From: Toxonevra muliebris
Taxonomy: Eukaryota > Arthropoda > Insecta > Diptera > Pallopteridae
Assembly (NCBI GenBank): GCA_963691655.1
Contig: OY829328.1
Span: forward strand, 14,462,704-14,526,703
Direction of reading: 5' to 3'
DNA length: 64,000 nt
The position numbers were made by a program, and so were the translations under genes. Each line of letters begins with the position of its first letter. Position 1 is the first letter of the stretch. Below, in pieces: positions 23,783-37,800 of this stretch. The notes below the pieces were generated by a model that worked only from the letters and a program-made list of their open reading frames with translations, ran no database searches and had not been told where the DNA came from.

Positions 23783-26700
23783 ATGAAAATCGAATGGGCT
23801 CCAGTGAAAGTGCCGCCAAAGCGACGATTGCAAACTTTGGCTGCCGGATTATATGTAACGATATTTTTTGCGTTGCCACTAACATCAGTTGTTACCATGG
23901 TACTTTTAATCGTAAGTAGATGTGACACTATAATATTTGAATAATTCATCATTACCATATATGTAAATTTTACTTTTTGATATTTTTACTAGTTCTATGC
24001 AAATTTCATATGGAAATTTTTGACGCTTGCATATATCACATACATTTACTATGATCACTCTAGAAGACATAGTGTCATGAATGGCAACGGGTATTTTAAA
24101 ACATTATATAAATTCTATAACATTTAATATATTCATGCATATTTTTCTTAATTTTAGTATAATGTTCTTACGCAACAATTGCTTTTGGAAGCAATTTCGA
24201 GACTATTTTCCAATCGAATTGATAAAAACTGCAGAGCTGAAACCTGATCGAAATTATATTTTGGCAAGTTTTCCACATGGTGTAATGGGGTGAGTGTTGA
24301 AAAATTTCGAAAAAGAAAACATTTTGAATAAGAGCACGTTTTTATTTATCGTACGATGGCCACACTACTAGATGAATGTATGTATTAGTGTCCGACCGAA
24401 TATTCGGCTTCGGTTTTTCGGCTATTCGGCCTAAAAACACATCTTCGGCTACGGCTTCGGCATCGGCAAAAAATGGCCGAAGTTTTAGCTGAAGTACATA
24501 TTTTGCCGAAGCCGAATATTGTAAGCATTTAATTTATAATAAATTTTACTACAGATTGACAGTGAAAACCTCTTACTTAGAATTATTTACACAAATAAAT
24601 AAATGTGAAATGATTATATAAAATATGCACAGTGCGGTTTCTGTGTTCTATTTTCACCGACTGCTTGTCCCACAAACAAATGAACCGATTGAGCTCAAAT
24701 TTTCATGATATCTTCAGTACATTTATAGTTCTAGACCGCACCAAGATCATTGCATATGTTATGGCAAAAAAATTTAAAATTATTCCCGAGATGTTAATAA
24801 ATATTTGATAAAAATACAGAGCTAATATATTTCCATTATTCTTCACAAAAAATTCGCAAAAAAAAGTATTGAAATATAGCTGTCATGACGGACAACTCCC
24901 TTAAGCAAATTGTAGAAAAATATTTGTCTGCTCTTTCGACTAGTGTAACGAGTGAACACTTATTTAATGCTGCTGGTCAGCTTTATATTTATGTTTGTTA
25001 ATAAGTAGAAACAATTTATTTTCAGATTTTTAGTTTTTTTTATATTTTAAAAATCCTTCGGTCTTCGGCTTCGGCCGAAGGTTAAAGAAATAGCCGAAAT
25101 TCGGCTTCAGCTACGGCTAAAAAATCACTTTCGGTCGGACATACATACTATGTAACTGAAATGTGTCGAATTGGTATATTAGTTTATAGATATTTTAAAG
25201 ATAACAAAAAGATATTTTTAATTTTGAATTGCATTCCATTTGCTCGCTTTCCCAGCAGCTAAGTTATATCGACTCGAAATTTTGTGTGGAGAACTATTCA
25301 TGCTCACAATTTTATTTCGCTATTTGAATTATCTAAGTGATATATTTAATATTGGCATGTTAGATAAAAATATATAAAAAAGGCTTCATAAAAACGTGTA
25401 AATTCGTAAAGTGTGCAAACCTTGGAATGTTACGAGACATTCTACATGAATTTTTTTTATTGATTATGGTTGACTTTTCAAATATACTTTTGATGCCATA
25501 TGAGCCATTGCGTGTAAAAGTGGTGTAAGTCAAAATCAGATTTTTGAAGATACATTGGTTTTGTAAAAGTGCTGTACAAAATAGGGTTCTTATGAAATTT
25601 ATTTTCCCCATGTACAGGCAACTTTATAGAAGACATGTTTTGACATGTATTTCCTGAAGGTGGAAATCCAAATAATAAAAAATTCATTTTTGCACGTAAC
25701 GGCTCATACATAGATTCTAGTTTTCGTATTTACTTACTTTTCCGTTGTTGACAATTTTTGTAAAATGCCATCTTTCTTCAGTGTTGCATCCAGCAGTTTT
25801 TTAATCTATACATTTATAAGTTTTTATTTACTGTCAAAAGAAGAATAAAGGCTTGATTATGCAAATGTAACGTGCGTTGCCAACTGTCATGTCTCGATAC
25901 TGTGATATAGAATGTGCGGGTTTAACGAAATTGTAACGTAATTGTTGAGTTATATCTCTGACTGTGGTCTCTAAATTAGAGCGTTAAGCGGAGCGTTAGC
26001 CAGATTTCCATTGCCATTTAAAGAAAAATATACTAAATCATTCATGAAATTTTATGAAAATGGTTGAAACATCTGTGGGCAACCGTAAAATTACACGGTA
26101 GCTTACGGCCCGTTTAAGACCGATTTAGTATACTTTTTTTTTAAATAGCAATGGCAATCGGGCTAACGCTACGCTTAACGCTCCAATTTAGGGACCACTG
26201 TGATAGAATTCTACGTTAAGCTACGCTACGTTGGCATAATCAAGCAAGAAATGTAGTACTAAAAAGCTGCAAAATTCTGTTACCCGTCGCATTTAGCATT
26301 CAATTTTTGTAACCAACGGCAATTCGGAAACAATCATGTAAAATTACGAGGCAGTTTCCATATCAGAATAGCGAGGTGAATGTAAACTTAGACAATTTGC
26401 TTGCAAGACTCATAAAATTGCGAGGACTATTGGCTTTAATGAAGGCCCGTAGTGTATAATCCCTAAATTTCTCCATTATTTTTTACAGTACTGGCATTAC
26501 AACAAACATGGGCAAAGACATTGGAAGATGGTTGAAACTATTTCCGGGCGTACGACCAAAGATTGGTACATTGGATATGCATTTCTATACACCAATTTTA
26601 CGTGAAGTATTACGTGTATGGGGCTTAGTTTCCGTTTCGAAGGAATCATTGACATATCATCTAAGCAAATCGAATGATCCTAAGCATTCTGATAATAAAG

Positions 26701-27312
26701 ATGGTTTTACATCAAATGCTGTCGCAATTTTAGTTGGTGGAGCACAAGAAGCATTAGACTCACATCCGGGGCGTTATATTCTTACTCTAAAAAGCCGTAA
26801 AGGTTTTGTTAAATTAGCTATTAGAACTGGGTAAGCTTTGTTTCTAACTTATTAATACTATTAACTTTGAATTACCGTTTTCTAGATCTTCAATTGTTCC
26901 AAGTTTTTCTTTTGGTGAAGTTGACATTTTTGATCAAGTTGACAATCCGCCAAATTCAGTGTTACGTCGTTTTCAGTCGTTTACTAAAAAATTGACAGGC
27001 ATATCCCCATTGATAGTATTAGGACGTGGTTTCTTTCAATATTCATTTGGGTTTATTCCTCGTAGAAAACATATAGTTCAAGTTGGTGAGTATTATTTAT
27101 CTACGCGGAAATTTTGTCACATTTTTCATTTGATTTCTTCTTTTTTTAACATAGTGGGTGCTCCAATCGATGTGATAAAAAATCCACTTCCTGATCCAAA
27201 ATATGTAGACGAAATCCATCAAAAAGTCATGGATGCACTAAATGAGCTCTTTGAAAAGTATAAGGCGAAATACATAGAAAATGCTGCGAATACAAAATTA
27301 ATTATAAATTAG
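23783..27312 (+). CDS. Dgat2: Diacylglycerol O-acyltransferase 2 family protein
   Basis: Spliced CDS is join(23783..23911, 23993..24090, 24158..24289, 26489..26830, 26886..27085, 27155..27312), 352 aa, all GT/AG with matching phases. The family transfers acyl-CoA to diacylglycerol (some members to mono-acylglycerol or alcohols) in the ER and on lipid droplets. The N-terminus [11 protein letters not shown] and two hydrophobic segments (about 20-62) match the membrane hairpin. RDYFP (90-94) and the active-site-region motif FPHG (114-117) follow, then VGGAQEAL (202-209), [12 protein letters not shown] (223-234), PSFSFGE and the C-terminal VVGAPIDV. Intron 3 is 2.2 kb and carries transposon remnants. 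Drosophila has three clustered Dgat2 paralogues; which one this matches is not decided, and monoacylglycerol acyltransferase activity is possible. Confidence 0.93.
24386..25143 (+). mobile_element. hAT-derived element with transposase C-terminal remnant
   Basis: Both ends read inward contain TGTCCGACCGAA, followed by many CGGCTTCGGC/GCCGAAG repeats. At 24903-25001 a plus-strand frame reads [18 protein letters not shown], matching the hAT dimerisation-domain pattern (usually ...PATSVPSERLFSxAG). An internally deleted hAT copy. The target duplication is not clear. Confidence 0.72.
25851..26245. mobile_element. Nested inverted-repeat elements in Dgat2 intron 3
   Basis: Outer ends GCTTGATTATGC at 25851 and its inverse at 26245 surround an inner pair of ~75-bp inverted repeats, about 25964-26040 and 26122-26198, both reading GTGGTC-CTAAATT-GAGCG. 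This looks like a foldback element, possibly one MITE inside another. No coding potential. Confidence 0.65.
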
Positions 27313-27355
27313 GAAAATCTTAATTTTATTATATATTGAGAGTATTCTGCAGGAA

Positions 27356-27361
27356 AATAAA
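27356..27361 (+). terminator. Polyadenylation signal AATAAA of Dgat2
   Basis: Canonical hexamer 44 nt after the stop codon at 27312. Confidence 0.6.
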
Positions 27362-30300
27362 GTTCAAGTTAGTTAATTTATTAAGTTTTTATAATAAAAC
27401 GATTATTATACATCCCTACTGATATTTTTAAAATTTTCTTTTTTATTAAGGAAGAAATGCTACGATTTAAACATAAAACTGAGTTTTTAATGATGGTTTA
27501 GTAATTAATGTGCAGTTTGTAGTTAATCGTTCGCAAGTCTCTATACCTCGTTAAAATTTTATTCTCTACCACCTCCGAATTGCCGTTGTCAACTGTGCAT
27601 ATACGCGCTGCTGAGACCATAGCCGTAGCAAAAAGATATCGGCGCAAGACTCATACCAAAATTAATATGGCGCTTCTATTTATTAACAGCTGATGCGAAA
27701 ATAGTAGGTGGTATTCACAAAAGATAATATATACTAAGAAGGCAAGGATAAAGCGGTCGCGCCTCTAAACTTTGAATTCGCGATAATAATAATCTTCTCC
27801 ATACTTCCCGATGGACTTATTAGAGCGATGAATATTTTTAAAATTCATCGGCTTGACTTCCTCTACTTATTAAATCTTACATTTGAGCTGCCAATTAAAA
27901 ATCGTAAACTGTCCGATAGGTAGCAATTAAACAAACATTTTATTTTATTTATTTTTAACATAAGCCATTTCTGCACTTCATAATTTTTTTGTTGTTGATT
28001 TCTTTATTCATAAATTTCTTTAATTAAATTTCACAAATTTATTCTCTTACTTAAGGTTTTTAATTCTTTTTTATATACAAAAAGGAACAACGAGATGATT
28101 TCGAAAGGCTACACTAAGTGGTTCGATAAAAAAATAAATAAAACGGGATATTCAATTCATTTTCCAAATATTTTAAGTTTTTTTTTCACAAATTGGTAAA
28201 CCGCCAATAATGAAAACTACGAAATCAAGAACAATTTTTCATCAGCGCAATTTTTTAATATTTTTAACATTTCATAATAGAATTAATTTGTGTTTTGGTT
28301 CTTTAACTTAGAAATTTACATTCACATAAATTGCAGTAAAACAATTTCGATATAACTATTAGATATTTTCTTTATTAGATTGATTTAAATAGTATCAAAT
28401 TATTTTTAAGCTTAGTTTTCTCATAACTTTCCTAGTTTTGTTTTCGTTTGATTTTAAAGTAACAAGTGTTTCGGGATAAATCTAATTTATTTTATAATTA
28501 CCAAAATTAAAATCACTAATCTGAATAAAACAAAAACAAAAAATTTACAAATAAAGTTGTAAATACGCACACATACAAAATCAAATAGACAAAGCACGTG
28601 ACCGAGACTTCGTTTTGGATTTATGAAATTTTTTATTTTACCTTTCCTCTAGTAAATTTTATGCTTCACTTTTCCTTTGAGCGGGTGGGTCATTTAACAG
28701 TATTCATATTTTCCTAAATTCATTCAAGTCAGTTTTTCACAGATTTTTTAAGAAATGAAAGATTTTTTTAAGGTGGCGCAGATAACTAGAAAAAAGATTC
28801 AAATTGCTAAAATAGATAGGTAAATTAGTACCTTTTTAAAGCAGTTTTGTTTAAACTAAGGATTATTCGAAAATAGCCGGGAGATTGGTTTATACTTTCC
28901 GCTAGTAATCTTTTTCGATGCGTTTATGATGCGATCAACCTAATTTTTTTACAAGGGCATCTACTGAAAATATATGTATGCCGTACACGATCTTACCAAA
29001 GAACCTGTATGTAATTAGAAAAACATAATTCCTAAAACCGGTTACTTTTTATGCTTTCGAAAACATTAAGAAACTATCATCTAGATCAATTCCTTCCATT
29101 TCATGGGAACTATGTAGTTATAGCTTATTAATATGCGCAAAAAAATAAATTAGATTTCATCTAACGTGCTTCTATCAAATATAGTTCAAACTAGACTCTA
29201 GGCGAAATCAAATCTTTGATAAGATATAATATAGCATTCGGTAATTTCAACAAAATATGAATTCGCTAGTAGAAATAAACTATTTATTCATATCAATTTT
29301 AGAACGATGCTTCCTTTAGTTATAATTGTTATTCCAGGATCCCTTCACCGGTGATTCTTCATTTCTGAGGAAAACTACGTATCTTAAGGTCATCCATATT
29401 TGGAAATCATCTAAGCAAGTTACAACAAATAAGAATTTAAATAAGACGAATAACATCAGGGATCACAAAAAAATATGCCTAATATCATAAAATTATGGGT
29501 GATTTACATTTAAATTTTTAATGCAAGTTATACACTACATATAAATATGTATTTCATACCTAAAAATAGTTTTTCAATAAGCTCAACAATAAATATATTT
29601 ACATTGGGATGGAGTTTACGCAGAAATCTTCAAATAGTTGAAAGTTGGTCTGAAACCAAAAAAAAGAAAAACTAAGCGTTATTCAGATACTTGAATCCAA
29701 AGAACGACAGTTACAAACTACAAATTCATGAGACTAAATTATTAACAATTATTACTATTATCATATATTATTGTTAAATTTAACCAATTATATTCTAAGC
29801 AATACATAATTTTTTAAAATATTCTCCTGAAATTTTTTGTATCAATAATCGAATACATAAATTTATAAATTTAGTATTATGCTTATCTCCAATTTCACTC
29901 CATCCCAATCTACATATATTTTGATAATATAAAAATACAACAGTTTTATTAATATGATTGCTATGAAAACTCTCACCATCATTTAACAAATTAATTGTAT
30001 TACTTAACAAGTTTTGTTATACATATATGTACATACACACAATTTTGTGGCCAAGAATTTTCTGATTTACGAGAATAAATTTTAACAATATTCAACTTCA
30101 AGCTGAATGTTCATTGAATTCCTACTTAAACTGGAATTTTCATTTTAATTCAATTACTGCATTACCATGTTTTATATATTATAAGAGGTGCGTTCGATTT
30201 GCCTCTCTCTGTTCGCTTAAAGTCGCTTATTTTCGAATTTGCATTTAAATTCGGCAATAAAATTGATTACTTCGCGAACTCTTTTTGTGTGTTTGCGTGT

Positions 30301-30371
30301 GTTTGCTTATATCTTAGTTTTTTAAACAAGACAATCCGACTTATACAAATATTGCATTTATGCTTTTACAA

Positions 30372-30522
30372 TAGTCCTATTCACGTTTTGGTGCAAATGG
30401 TCTTACGTCATTGCAAATGCTAAATATTTCTGCTACCACAACAACAAATATATATGATATGCAATAAAAATTTGCATTTGCAATGATGCAAGACCATTTG
30501 CACCAAATCGTGTATAGGGCTA
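30372..30522. mobile_element. Hairpin (foldback) MITE
   Basis: Two ~48-nt arms, TAGTCCTATTCACG... and inverse ...CGTGTATAGGGCTA, pair almost completely (arms share TTTGGTGCAAATGGTCTT) around a ~54-nt loop. The complement of the left arm is visible by eye at 30475-30522. Non-coding. Confidence 0.8.
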
Positions 30523-31629
30523 ATAATATATAGTTTGTTGCATAGTTTGCTATTCCAGTTTAATTCATGAATGTTTTTCTTTCGTTTTTACTAATTAATT
30601 AATTATTTGCTAATTAAATTACTAATCGCAAGTAATTAATTATGCATAATTTTTGCAAGTACTTACTATTTAGTTAAAAAAAGAGAATTTACGAAAAAAA
30701 TGTAGGTATAAAATGTATAGGAATAGGCAACAATTTTCATATAATTTTGGTAAAGTGAGTTATTCATTGTGGCGCTCATAAAATTACTATGAAGTAGTTA
30801 CTACTGAAAAAAGAAACAATCTTCAGGAATTTTATATCATAAGCAATTTTTTTTTTTTTGTATTTTGTATTTGGTTTTTGTTTGCGATATAATTGCTTCG
30901 TTTAAAATCAATCCCTGAGTGGCATTTGGCAATTGATTTGTTGACGAATTTGTTGTACATTTGTATGCATGTATTGTTTGTATCTTTTATGTATACAAAT
31001 TGCAAAAAGATTTTTGAGCTTTCGAATTTACAAATATTGGACTTGAAGAATTTTTTATGCTAAAATTTTCATTAAGATAATTTGAGGGTAATTTGGAGTA
31101 ATTTGAGTGTGTGCATTTCATTTATTAAACGGTTTTTAAAATTTAAATTAGTGCATGGAAGAAAATATGCGTGAATTACTAATAGTATTTGTTTATGTTA
31201 ATAATGAATTAATGAAAGATGAATTTTAGATTTAGTTTGTTAATATAAAAATGATTTGGTAAGTGTTTATTTTTCGTTAGTCATATGAAAGCGATGCTAT
31301 TTTAATGAAATCGCGTCATCTCGTACTGTGTTTTCCGTCACACAGACAGGTTGTAAATAATAGGAACGTTTCGTTCAAAATTGTAATAGTCACTTACGAA
31401 TCCTCTAAATTGGAAATATAGTTGTATAACCATAAGTTAGGACTACGATTACACGCCAATAACTTTTGTGGCAGCAACTAAAGCAAAATTCCAGAATTTG
31501 CTAGTAAGACTGCTTGCTTTATCTCAAAACGATGTAAATCTTAAACTGTGTTTATCCGCCATGTAATTGAAATTGTTTTGCCTCAAAACGATACTAAAAC
31601 AAGTGTGTATTACTATAAGTATAAGTACT

Positions 31630-31900
31630 TCTTCACTATTGAGGGAATTCATTAGTCTCCTTTTCCATTAGGCAAGTTTCCAGTTTGTTAGGCTGCGGTT
31701 ATATTGGGCGTATATTATTGTTGCACCGAACACAAAGAGAGAGTTCGTATTCACTCTTACAGTATTATTGCATACAAAATAGTATTGAACAGAGGACTAT
31801 ATTTTAACAAAAACCAACTCTGCAACGAGCTTAATGTAACCACCTCGTTCGAGCATGAGAGAAAATGTGATGTGTTTGTCGAACAGTGAACAGAGAGAGG
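31630..31900 (-). repeat. Dispersed repeat, copy B
   Basis: Reverse-complement copy of parts of 11230-11750, in the same internal order. The frame at 31704-31889 falls inside it and is not considered a gene. Confidence 0.5.
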
Positions 31901-33399
31901 AAATCGGAAGGGGATGGGTGCAAACTTGCTTATACTGGTAAGTTTTCTATAGTATCGTTCGCTCTTTTGTCATTTGTTTCTATACTTATTTGCCAATTTA
32001 AGTTGGCTGCGCTTTGATTTTGGATTAATACAACTTGGGATTTTTTCTTATTCCAGATTTTTATTTTCCAAAATATTTTTAATTAAAAAAAAAATCATTC
32101 TAGAACACGATTGCATATGAATTCTTGCTGTGTGGTAATACTAATTGCAATACAAAAAGAGAATCAATAAAAATCTAGAAAACTTGCCTGGAAAAGGAAA
32201 AGGTGGCTTACTGAAGGTAGTTTCAGCTGAGTACAAGGCCAAAGCCTGAGTGCTACACCAAAAAAAAAGTCTTTCACATTAAGTTGGCAATTTGGGATAT
32301 TTCTTACAATAAAAAACTTGATTAAACTGTTTAATTGAAAAATTAAGATTCTGGTTAATAATTAATCGCAAAGCGCTGATTTTCAGTATTCGCAAAAATA
32401 TTTTTTTAACTATTTGTTTTTTTTTTCTTAAATTATGTGTTTAAAATGCAATAAACAGAATGTGAAAATTGAAAAAAGTATATGGGCAAATCCCAGAAAA
32501 GTGAAACCAAAACTTAAAAAAAAATTAAATAAAAAGTTAAAATATATGAAAGGTAATAAACCATATTTAATGAATATATACGACTTTTCTAAAAAAAAGT
32601 TTACAACGAGAAAAATTCGAATTTTGCTTTGAACCAAATTGTTTGACTACTTCGTGAGTTGCTATTGTTGGTTAGTCATCTACAATAACTACACATTCGG
32701 CAGGAATGTGTTAAATCATTTTCACTCAAAAATTCACTTAAAACATCTGTGAACTTAAATCATCGAAATATATATTTCTCAGTGATATTACAAGATAAAT
32801 CAAAAAAGCAGATCTGCGTTGAAATTTTAGTATTATTTTCAATAGTTATTCCTCACATTCCCCACCCAATTGTTAAGCATAACGCCTAAAAGAATATTTA
32901 TTGTTCAAATGTTTAATTAGAACAAAGGACGCTGGCTGTACTATCTTCATGAAGATATGAAAAATATCTCTTGTAGAAGAGAAATCACACCGATAGAAAC
33001 AGCTTGTTGAAAATTTACCTTCTGTGCCGAGCTAAGGCTGTTTATTTTGAATTATCGTTTCGTCAATTATGCGGCGGATTGTATAATTTCGGTCTTTTCG
33101 AAAGCAATTTGCTTCACATTATGCTATTACGAAAGGCGAATAAGAGAAAATCTGGCAGGATATTTTCAATTTCTATTGTGAATGGAACAGGAAGTGAACA
33201 GCAAAAGTGTAAATTTTAAATAGACAATAATTATAATATAAAAATTAGTGAAAAAATCTCTTCTGTTTAAAATTTTCTGAATAATTTTAGCGTAAAACTA
33301 ATTCATAAAACAATTTTAAGAAAAAATCTTAATTTTTGGTTTATTTAAAAATCAATTTGCTATAGCCAAAAATTAAAAAAAAAAAATGGAGTTTGCGTG

Positions 33400-33995
33400 T
33401 GAGTTTTGGCTGCAAAACGTGAAGAGGTGGAAGAAGTGACCAATTTAAGAATCCGTTCTCATCCACCAATTTACCGCGGTGTGAATATTGGCCTACTGTT
33501 TTTTCATTGGGCGGACCTAACTTATTTAACTGATGTCTAAGTGCATAACGTACCACGCCAGTAGCCTAAGGTCCGATTTGCTACAAGCGGCTGACCGATT
33601 GTGGATGAAGGGAAAGACAAGTTTTGGCTTGTTTAAGGCCTGTTATCAATAAGTTAGCCAATTCTTTCTTTACCACTTCTGAATGATTAATTTTAAAGAC
33701 GGCGAACCTTTCCTAGCTTACTCATTGGTAGTCTCATTATCTGGATCGCCACAGTGGCCAGGTACCCAACAATGCAACACTTTGTTTTGGAAGATACTAC
33801 AAAACTATTCTTTCATCAATTACAATGATGAATTACAGGACAAAACTATCTTGAGAGCCGCCTGGCAGTCAGAGAAAATAATGATAACTGCGTCTTTTCA
33901 CCTCTTTTGAACCATATTTTTTTTGGCATAAATCTCAATTGCGGATATTACGGCCTGAAAAACACTGCAATCTTAGTACCTTAATTTCGATTGTG
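33400..33995 (-). pseudogene. Decayed non-LTR retrotransposon, RNase H region
   Basis: Broken minus-strand frames give, in order, SVFQAVISAIEIYA, FSDCQAALK, HCWVPGHCGDPDNE and ALRHQLNKLGPPNEK. These follow the order of the RNase H domain and the following region of LINE ORF2 (I/R1/LOA-type elements). There are several frameshifts and stops, so this is a dead fragment. Confidence 0.75.
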
Positions 33996-34879
33996 AATCA
34001 CTTCAATGTGACTTTTATGGTCTTTGACGACGCGAATAAAAAATAAATATAAATAAACAATAACAAGTGAACGAAAAATAAAAGAAAAATTATGTGGTTA
34101 CATTTTAAAATATTTATTTTTTTTGTTCCTCTACAATAAATAATATAAAATGTTAATTTCGGATATATTGTATGTATGTAAGTATGTATTAAATGTATAT
34201 TTTAGTGGTTGTTCTTGTTTTTTGTTGTATTGTGTACATATGTATTTAGATACTTATGTAGTAATGTAATTACTTCAACGGCGGATAAAACGTTAGATTA
34301 TAAGTACATCAACAATTGGTATTTTGTAGTGATTAGATTAATTCAATCGCTATACGTATATATAATAAATTTTATATAAAAAAAACAATTTCTCATTTTC
34401 ATTAAAGTTTTTTGCTTTTGTGTTTTTTGTTAATTTTTGTTTTTTTGTTTTTGTTTTAGTAAATTTGTAAATAAGTGCATTATTGTTGTTGTTGTTGTTA
34501 AATCTATTTGAAATCGGTCCTAAAACGAATTTTTTCTAATTAACTATTCTCATCATAAGAATGTTTTCCAATGGTTTTTAAACAATTTTGGTTAAATAAC
34601 TACGTTTGTTACTCTCTGGTGTACAACAATTATTCTACGGTATATTGGTTGGGCTTTAACAATACTTTTTTTCATCACTGCAACAATTATACATACGAGT
34701 ATATAGTATGTATGTATATTTATATATATATTCTTCTTTGTTTTTAACAAAATATGCATGTAGATATATGTAATTCTTATAGCTGATATTTGTATGTATA
34801 TATATCTACATAATATTGACGCGAATTTAAGGTGGAATATATGTATAGCCAACTAAACAGCAACAGCAACAACCGACGT

Positions 34880-37800
34880 CTATGATGTATTCTGCATTGG
34901 GTTATAGTAATGTAGGCCATTGGTCTGTAAATATGTACACAAATAAATTATGTCCATACATATATTTATGTAAATAAATATTTTTACTTACCACCATATC
35001 ATGTTCAGTGATATATGCGGGAATTTCTAATTGATCCTTTGAGATTGCAGAGTATAAATACTCTACACCTGGAAGTGGATGCACCTTAGCTTTAATGGCT
35101 GGTGCCATGAATGTGGTAAACCACCAAATCATCATCTATAATAAATATTTTATAATTTTACACAATAGTAAAAATATATGCATTGACTATTGAAATAAAT
35201 GAGCGCTAATGAATAATAATTGCAGAAGAATAACTCAAGTCATAGAAGAAGCAGGCAGATCAGATGATTGTTTCGAAATCCAGTGATCTTTGTGATAGCT
35301 TCTTTATTCCAACAATCTATGTAAGTGAAAATATTGTAAAGTAGATGAGAATTACAAGACAATACCTTCACTGAATAGTATTATTAAAACGAACTATCAC
35401 TACTGTTCTATATACTTGTTATATACATTGACGATAATTACCTTTGTCCAAAGTGTTGGATGTACAATATAGAAGGCTTTCAGATTCTTTTTGTATCTAG
35501 GAAGTAAAAGAAAATGAAAAAAATAAGTAATAGTGTGGTTATATATGTATTTGTCCAACTTACTTGTATGGCAATACGCTGTAAACTTCACGTAACCAAT
35601 GCAACGTTGGGTAATTTGCAGATGAGGTCAATGTGTGGAAGTACGCAATTACATAGTCTCCTTTAACGATGGGATCCAAAAGTTTAATTAAATATAAAAG
35701 TGCCTGAAATTCAAACATAACAAATTGTAAAATTTTAAGCTGAAAGCAATCGTTTTAAATCACTCACTTTCTCCAAATCAATTTTATTTGCTGGGAACCA
35801 TTTTCCACAAAATATAACTACCGGTCGGCCCAAACGGTCTACACCACTTTGATAGATGCAACCAATTCCAGATACTTCGGTAAGATCTTCAACTTGAGCA
35901 CGATGCAAGAGTCGTTCATATCTAAAATAAAGAAAGGAAAAGATGTGAGGTATTTCTATTGTAAGAAATCAAAGATATGTGGAGGAGTTATTTTGAAATA
36001 TTGAAAAAGCGGCAAAAGACAAAATACTTAAAAATATCAAGATGGGTAGTTACAGATCTGTAACATACCCAATTTTTTCTTACAAAATTCTACAGCCATG
36101 TTATTTTATTTTGTTGTGTATCTTGTGTATTTCTGATTAAGAAGAAACTGGTGCAACTATTTTATGTTATTTGAAAGGTATTGGCTTGACAACTGCTAAC
36201 GTAATGTGTTTTGCAACCAAATAAAAAAATGCACTCACTTGACATTTACGGTTACAAATGAAAAAGTAATGACTTTAAAAAAGCATAGTTTACTCATATA
36301 TTTATATATTTTACTGCGATTTTTTCTAAAAATGGGATAGCTAAATTTTCAAATAATCAATATTAATTGATATATGCACAAACAACAACAAAAATCGTGT
36401 TTTTGAATAAGTGGTATAACCAAATTTTGTTAAATAAAACCTTTTTATAAACAAACATGCAAAAACAAAATATACGTGTTTGTTTATTTCTTAATACGAA
36501 TCGAACTAGGTACTAACTTTAAAAATCCATGATCTGGCATGAGAAAGGGATAACAGAATGGAAAATACACGACCACAAAAATAAATATTCCGGTATATAT
36601 CTTCTACAAAGAAAAATTCGGCTGACCAAGAACGTGTTGGATTGGTTTTATTGATATGGATTCAGTGAACTGTTGAGAGTAGCGAACTGGAAGAGAACAA
36701 CTTTGAACCATAAAAAATGGAAGAAAACTGGAGAAGAAACCAAAGACGACTCCGAGTTGTAGGACTATCTCAGTATCTAAGCTAGTGATTATTCGATACA
36801 AGTAAATACAAGTAAAAACTCGTTACTTTTCATTCGATTCAAGTACTTTTTTTACTCGTGCTATAACATAAGTATTTTACTTGGTATCGGAAAAAAGAGT
36901 CAGTATCGGATACTCGATTCTTTTGGAAAATATTTATTTAAAAAACTGAAATACTGCAATACAATTTGACAATATTGCAGTACAGTATTGAAGTTCCAGA
37001 AGATATTTCCGGCCATGCATGTAGAACATAATGTTTCTTGAAACCTTTTCATTAAAATAAAATATTTTTAACAAGCTTTAATCTGTTGATTAGTTTTCCT
37101 TCTATTATAAATTTTCTAGCGATTTGCTAAATTAAATTAACGTCATTTCTATATGATTCACGTGTTTCCTGTGGAAATATCTCAAAACTATGATTTATTG
37201 GCGAAAAACTCGTATTGAGTAGTGTAAACTGTAGGCTCAACCATGTTGTATCACAACATGGTTGAGCCGTTCTGGCCTGAATGTTTTCCTTGACAACCAC
37301 TTAAAAAAGAGTAATTTGTCTCTTCAGACGAGTATTCGATACAAATACATATTCGATATTTTGTTCCGATATTTTCGGTAGCATCGATACTTTTATTCAA
37401 TACAAGTAATGAGTAAAAGTATCGTTACTACGTGGGTATCGAATCAACACTAATCTTAGCTTCAAGGCCATTCAAACGTTACATTCTCAAATTCTTTTAT
37501 AACTTTATATCAAAGTTTATGAAATCAGTTTTAAGGGGAATAACCACATTAGACGGTTTAAAAAATCGATTTTTTATTGCATAAGTAGTTGGTGTAACTA
37601 ACTCGAAATTTTGGAAAAATAAAATGAGTAGTTTTTTTTCGAAAAAATTCGAAAAAAATATGTAAATAATGTAAAAAATTCTTATGTATTGCTTTTAAAT
37701 GAAAATTGTGACCTGCACGTTGCATGGTAATAATGAGCTCTGACTACGAAGCTTGGTGGAGAGCAGCTCATAACTTTGAAGTTTTCCATTAAAAATACTT

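Larger units (their letters stand above)
24290..26488 (+). other. Intron 3 of the Dgat2 gene, transposon-bearing
   Basis: 2.2 kb, against 55-81 bp for the other introns. It splits a Gly codon just after the FPHG motif. It holds a hAT-related element (24386-25143) and a nested inverted-repeat element (25851-26245). Confidence 0.85.
27313..34879. other. Intergenic region between Dgat2 and Gdap2
   Basis: About 7.6 kb. It contains a 151-bp hairpin MITE (30372-30522), a dispersed repeat (31630-31900) and a decayed LINE RNase H fragment (33400-33995). Both flanking genes end here (tail-to-tail), so 3' UTRs occupy the borders. Nothing else recognisable. Confidence 0.6.
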
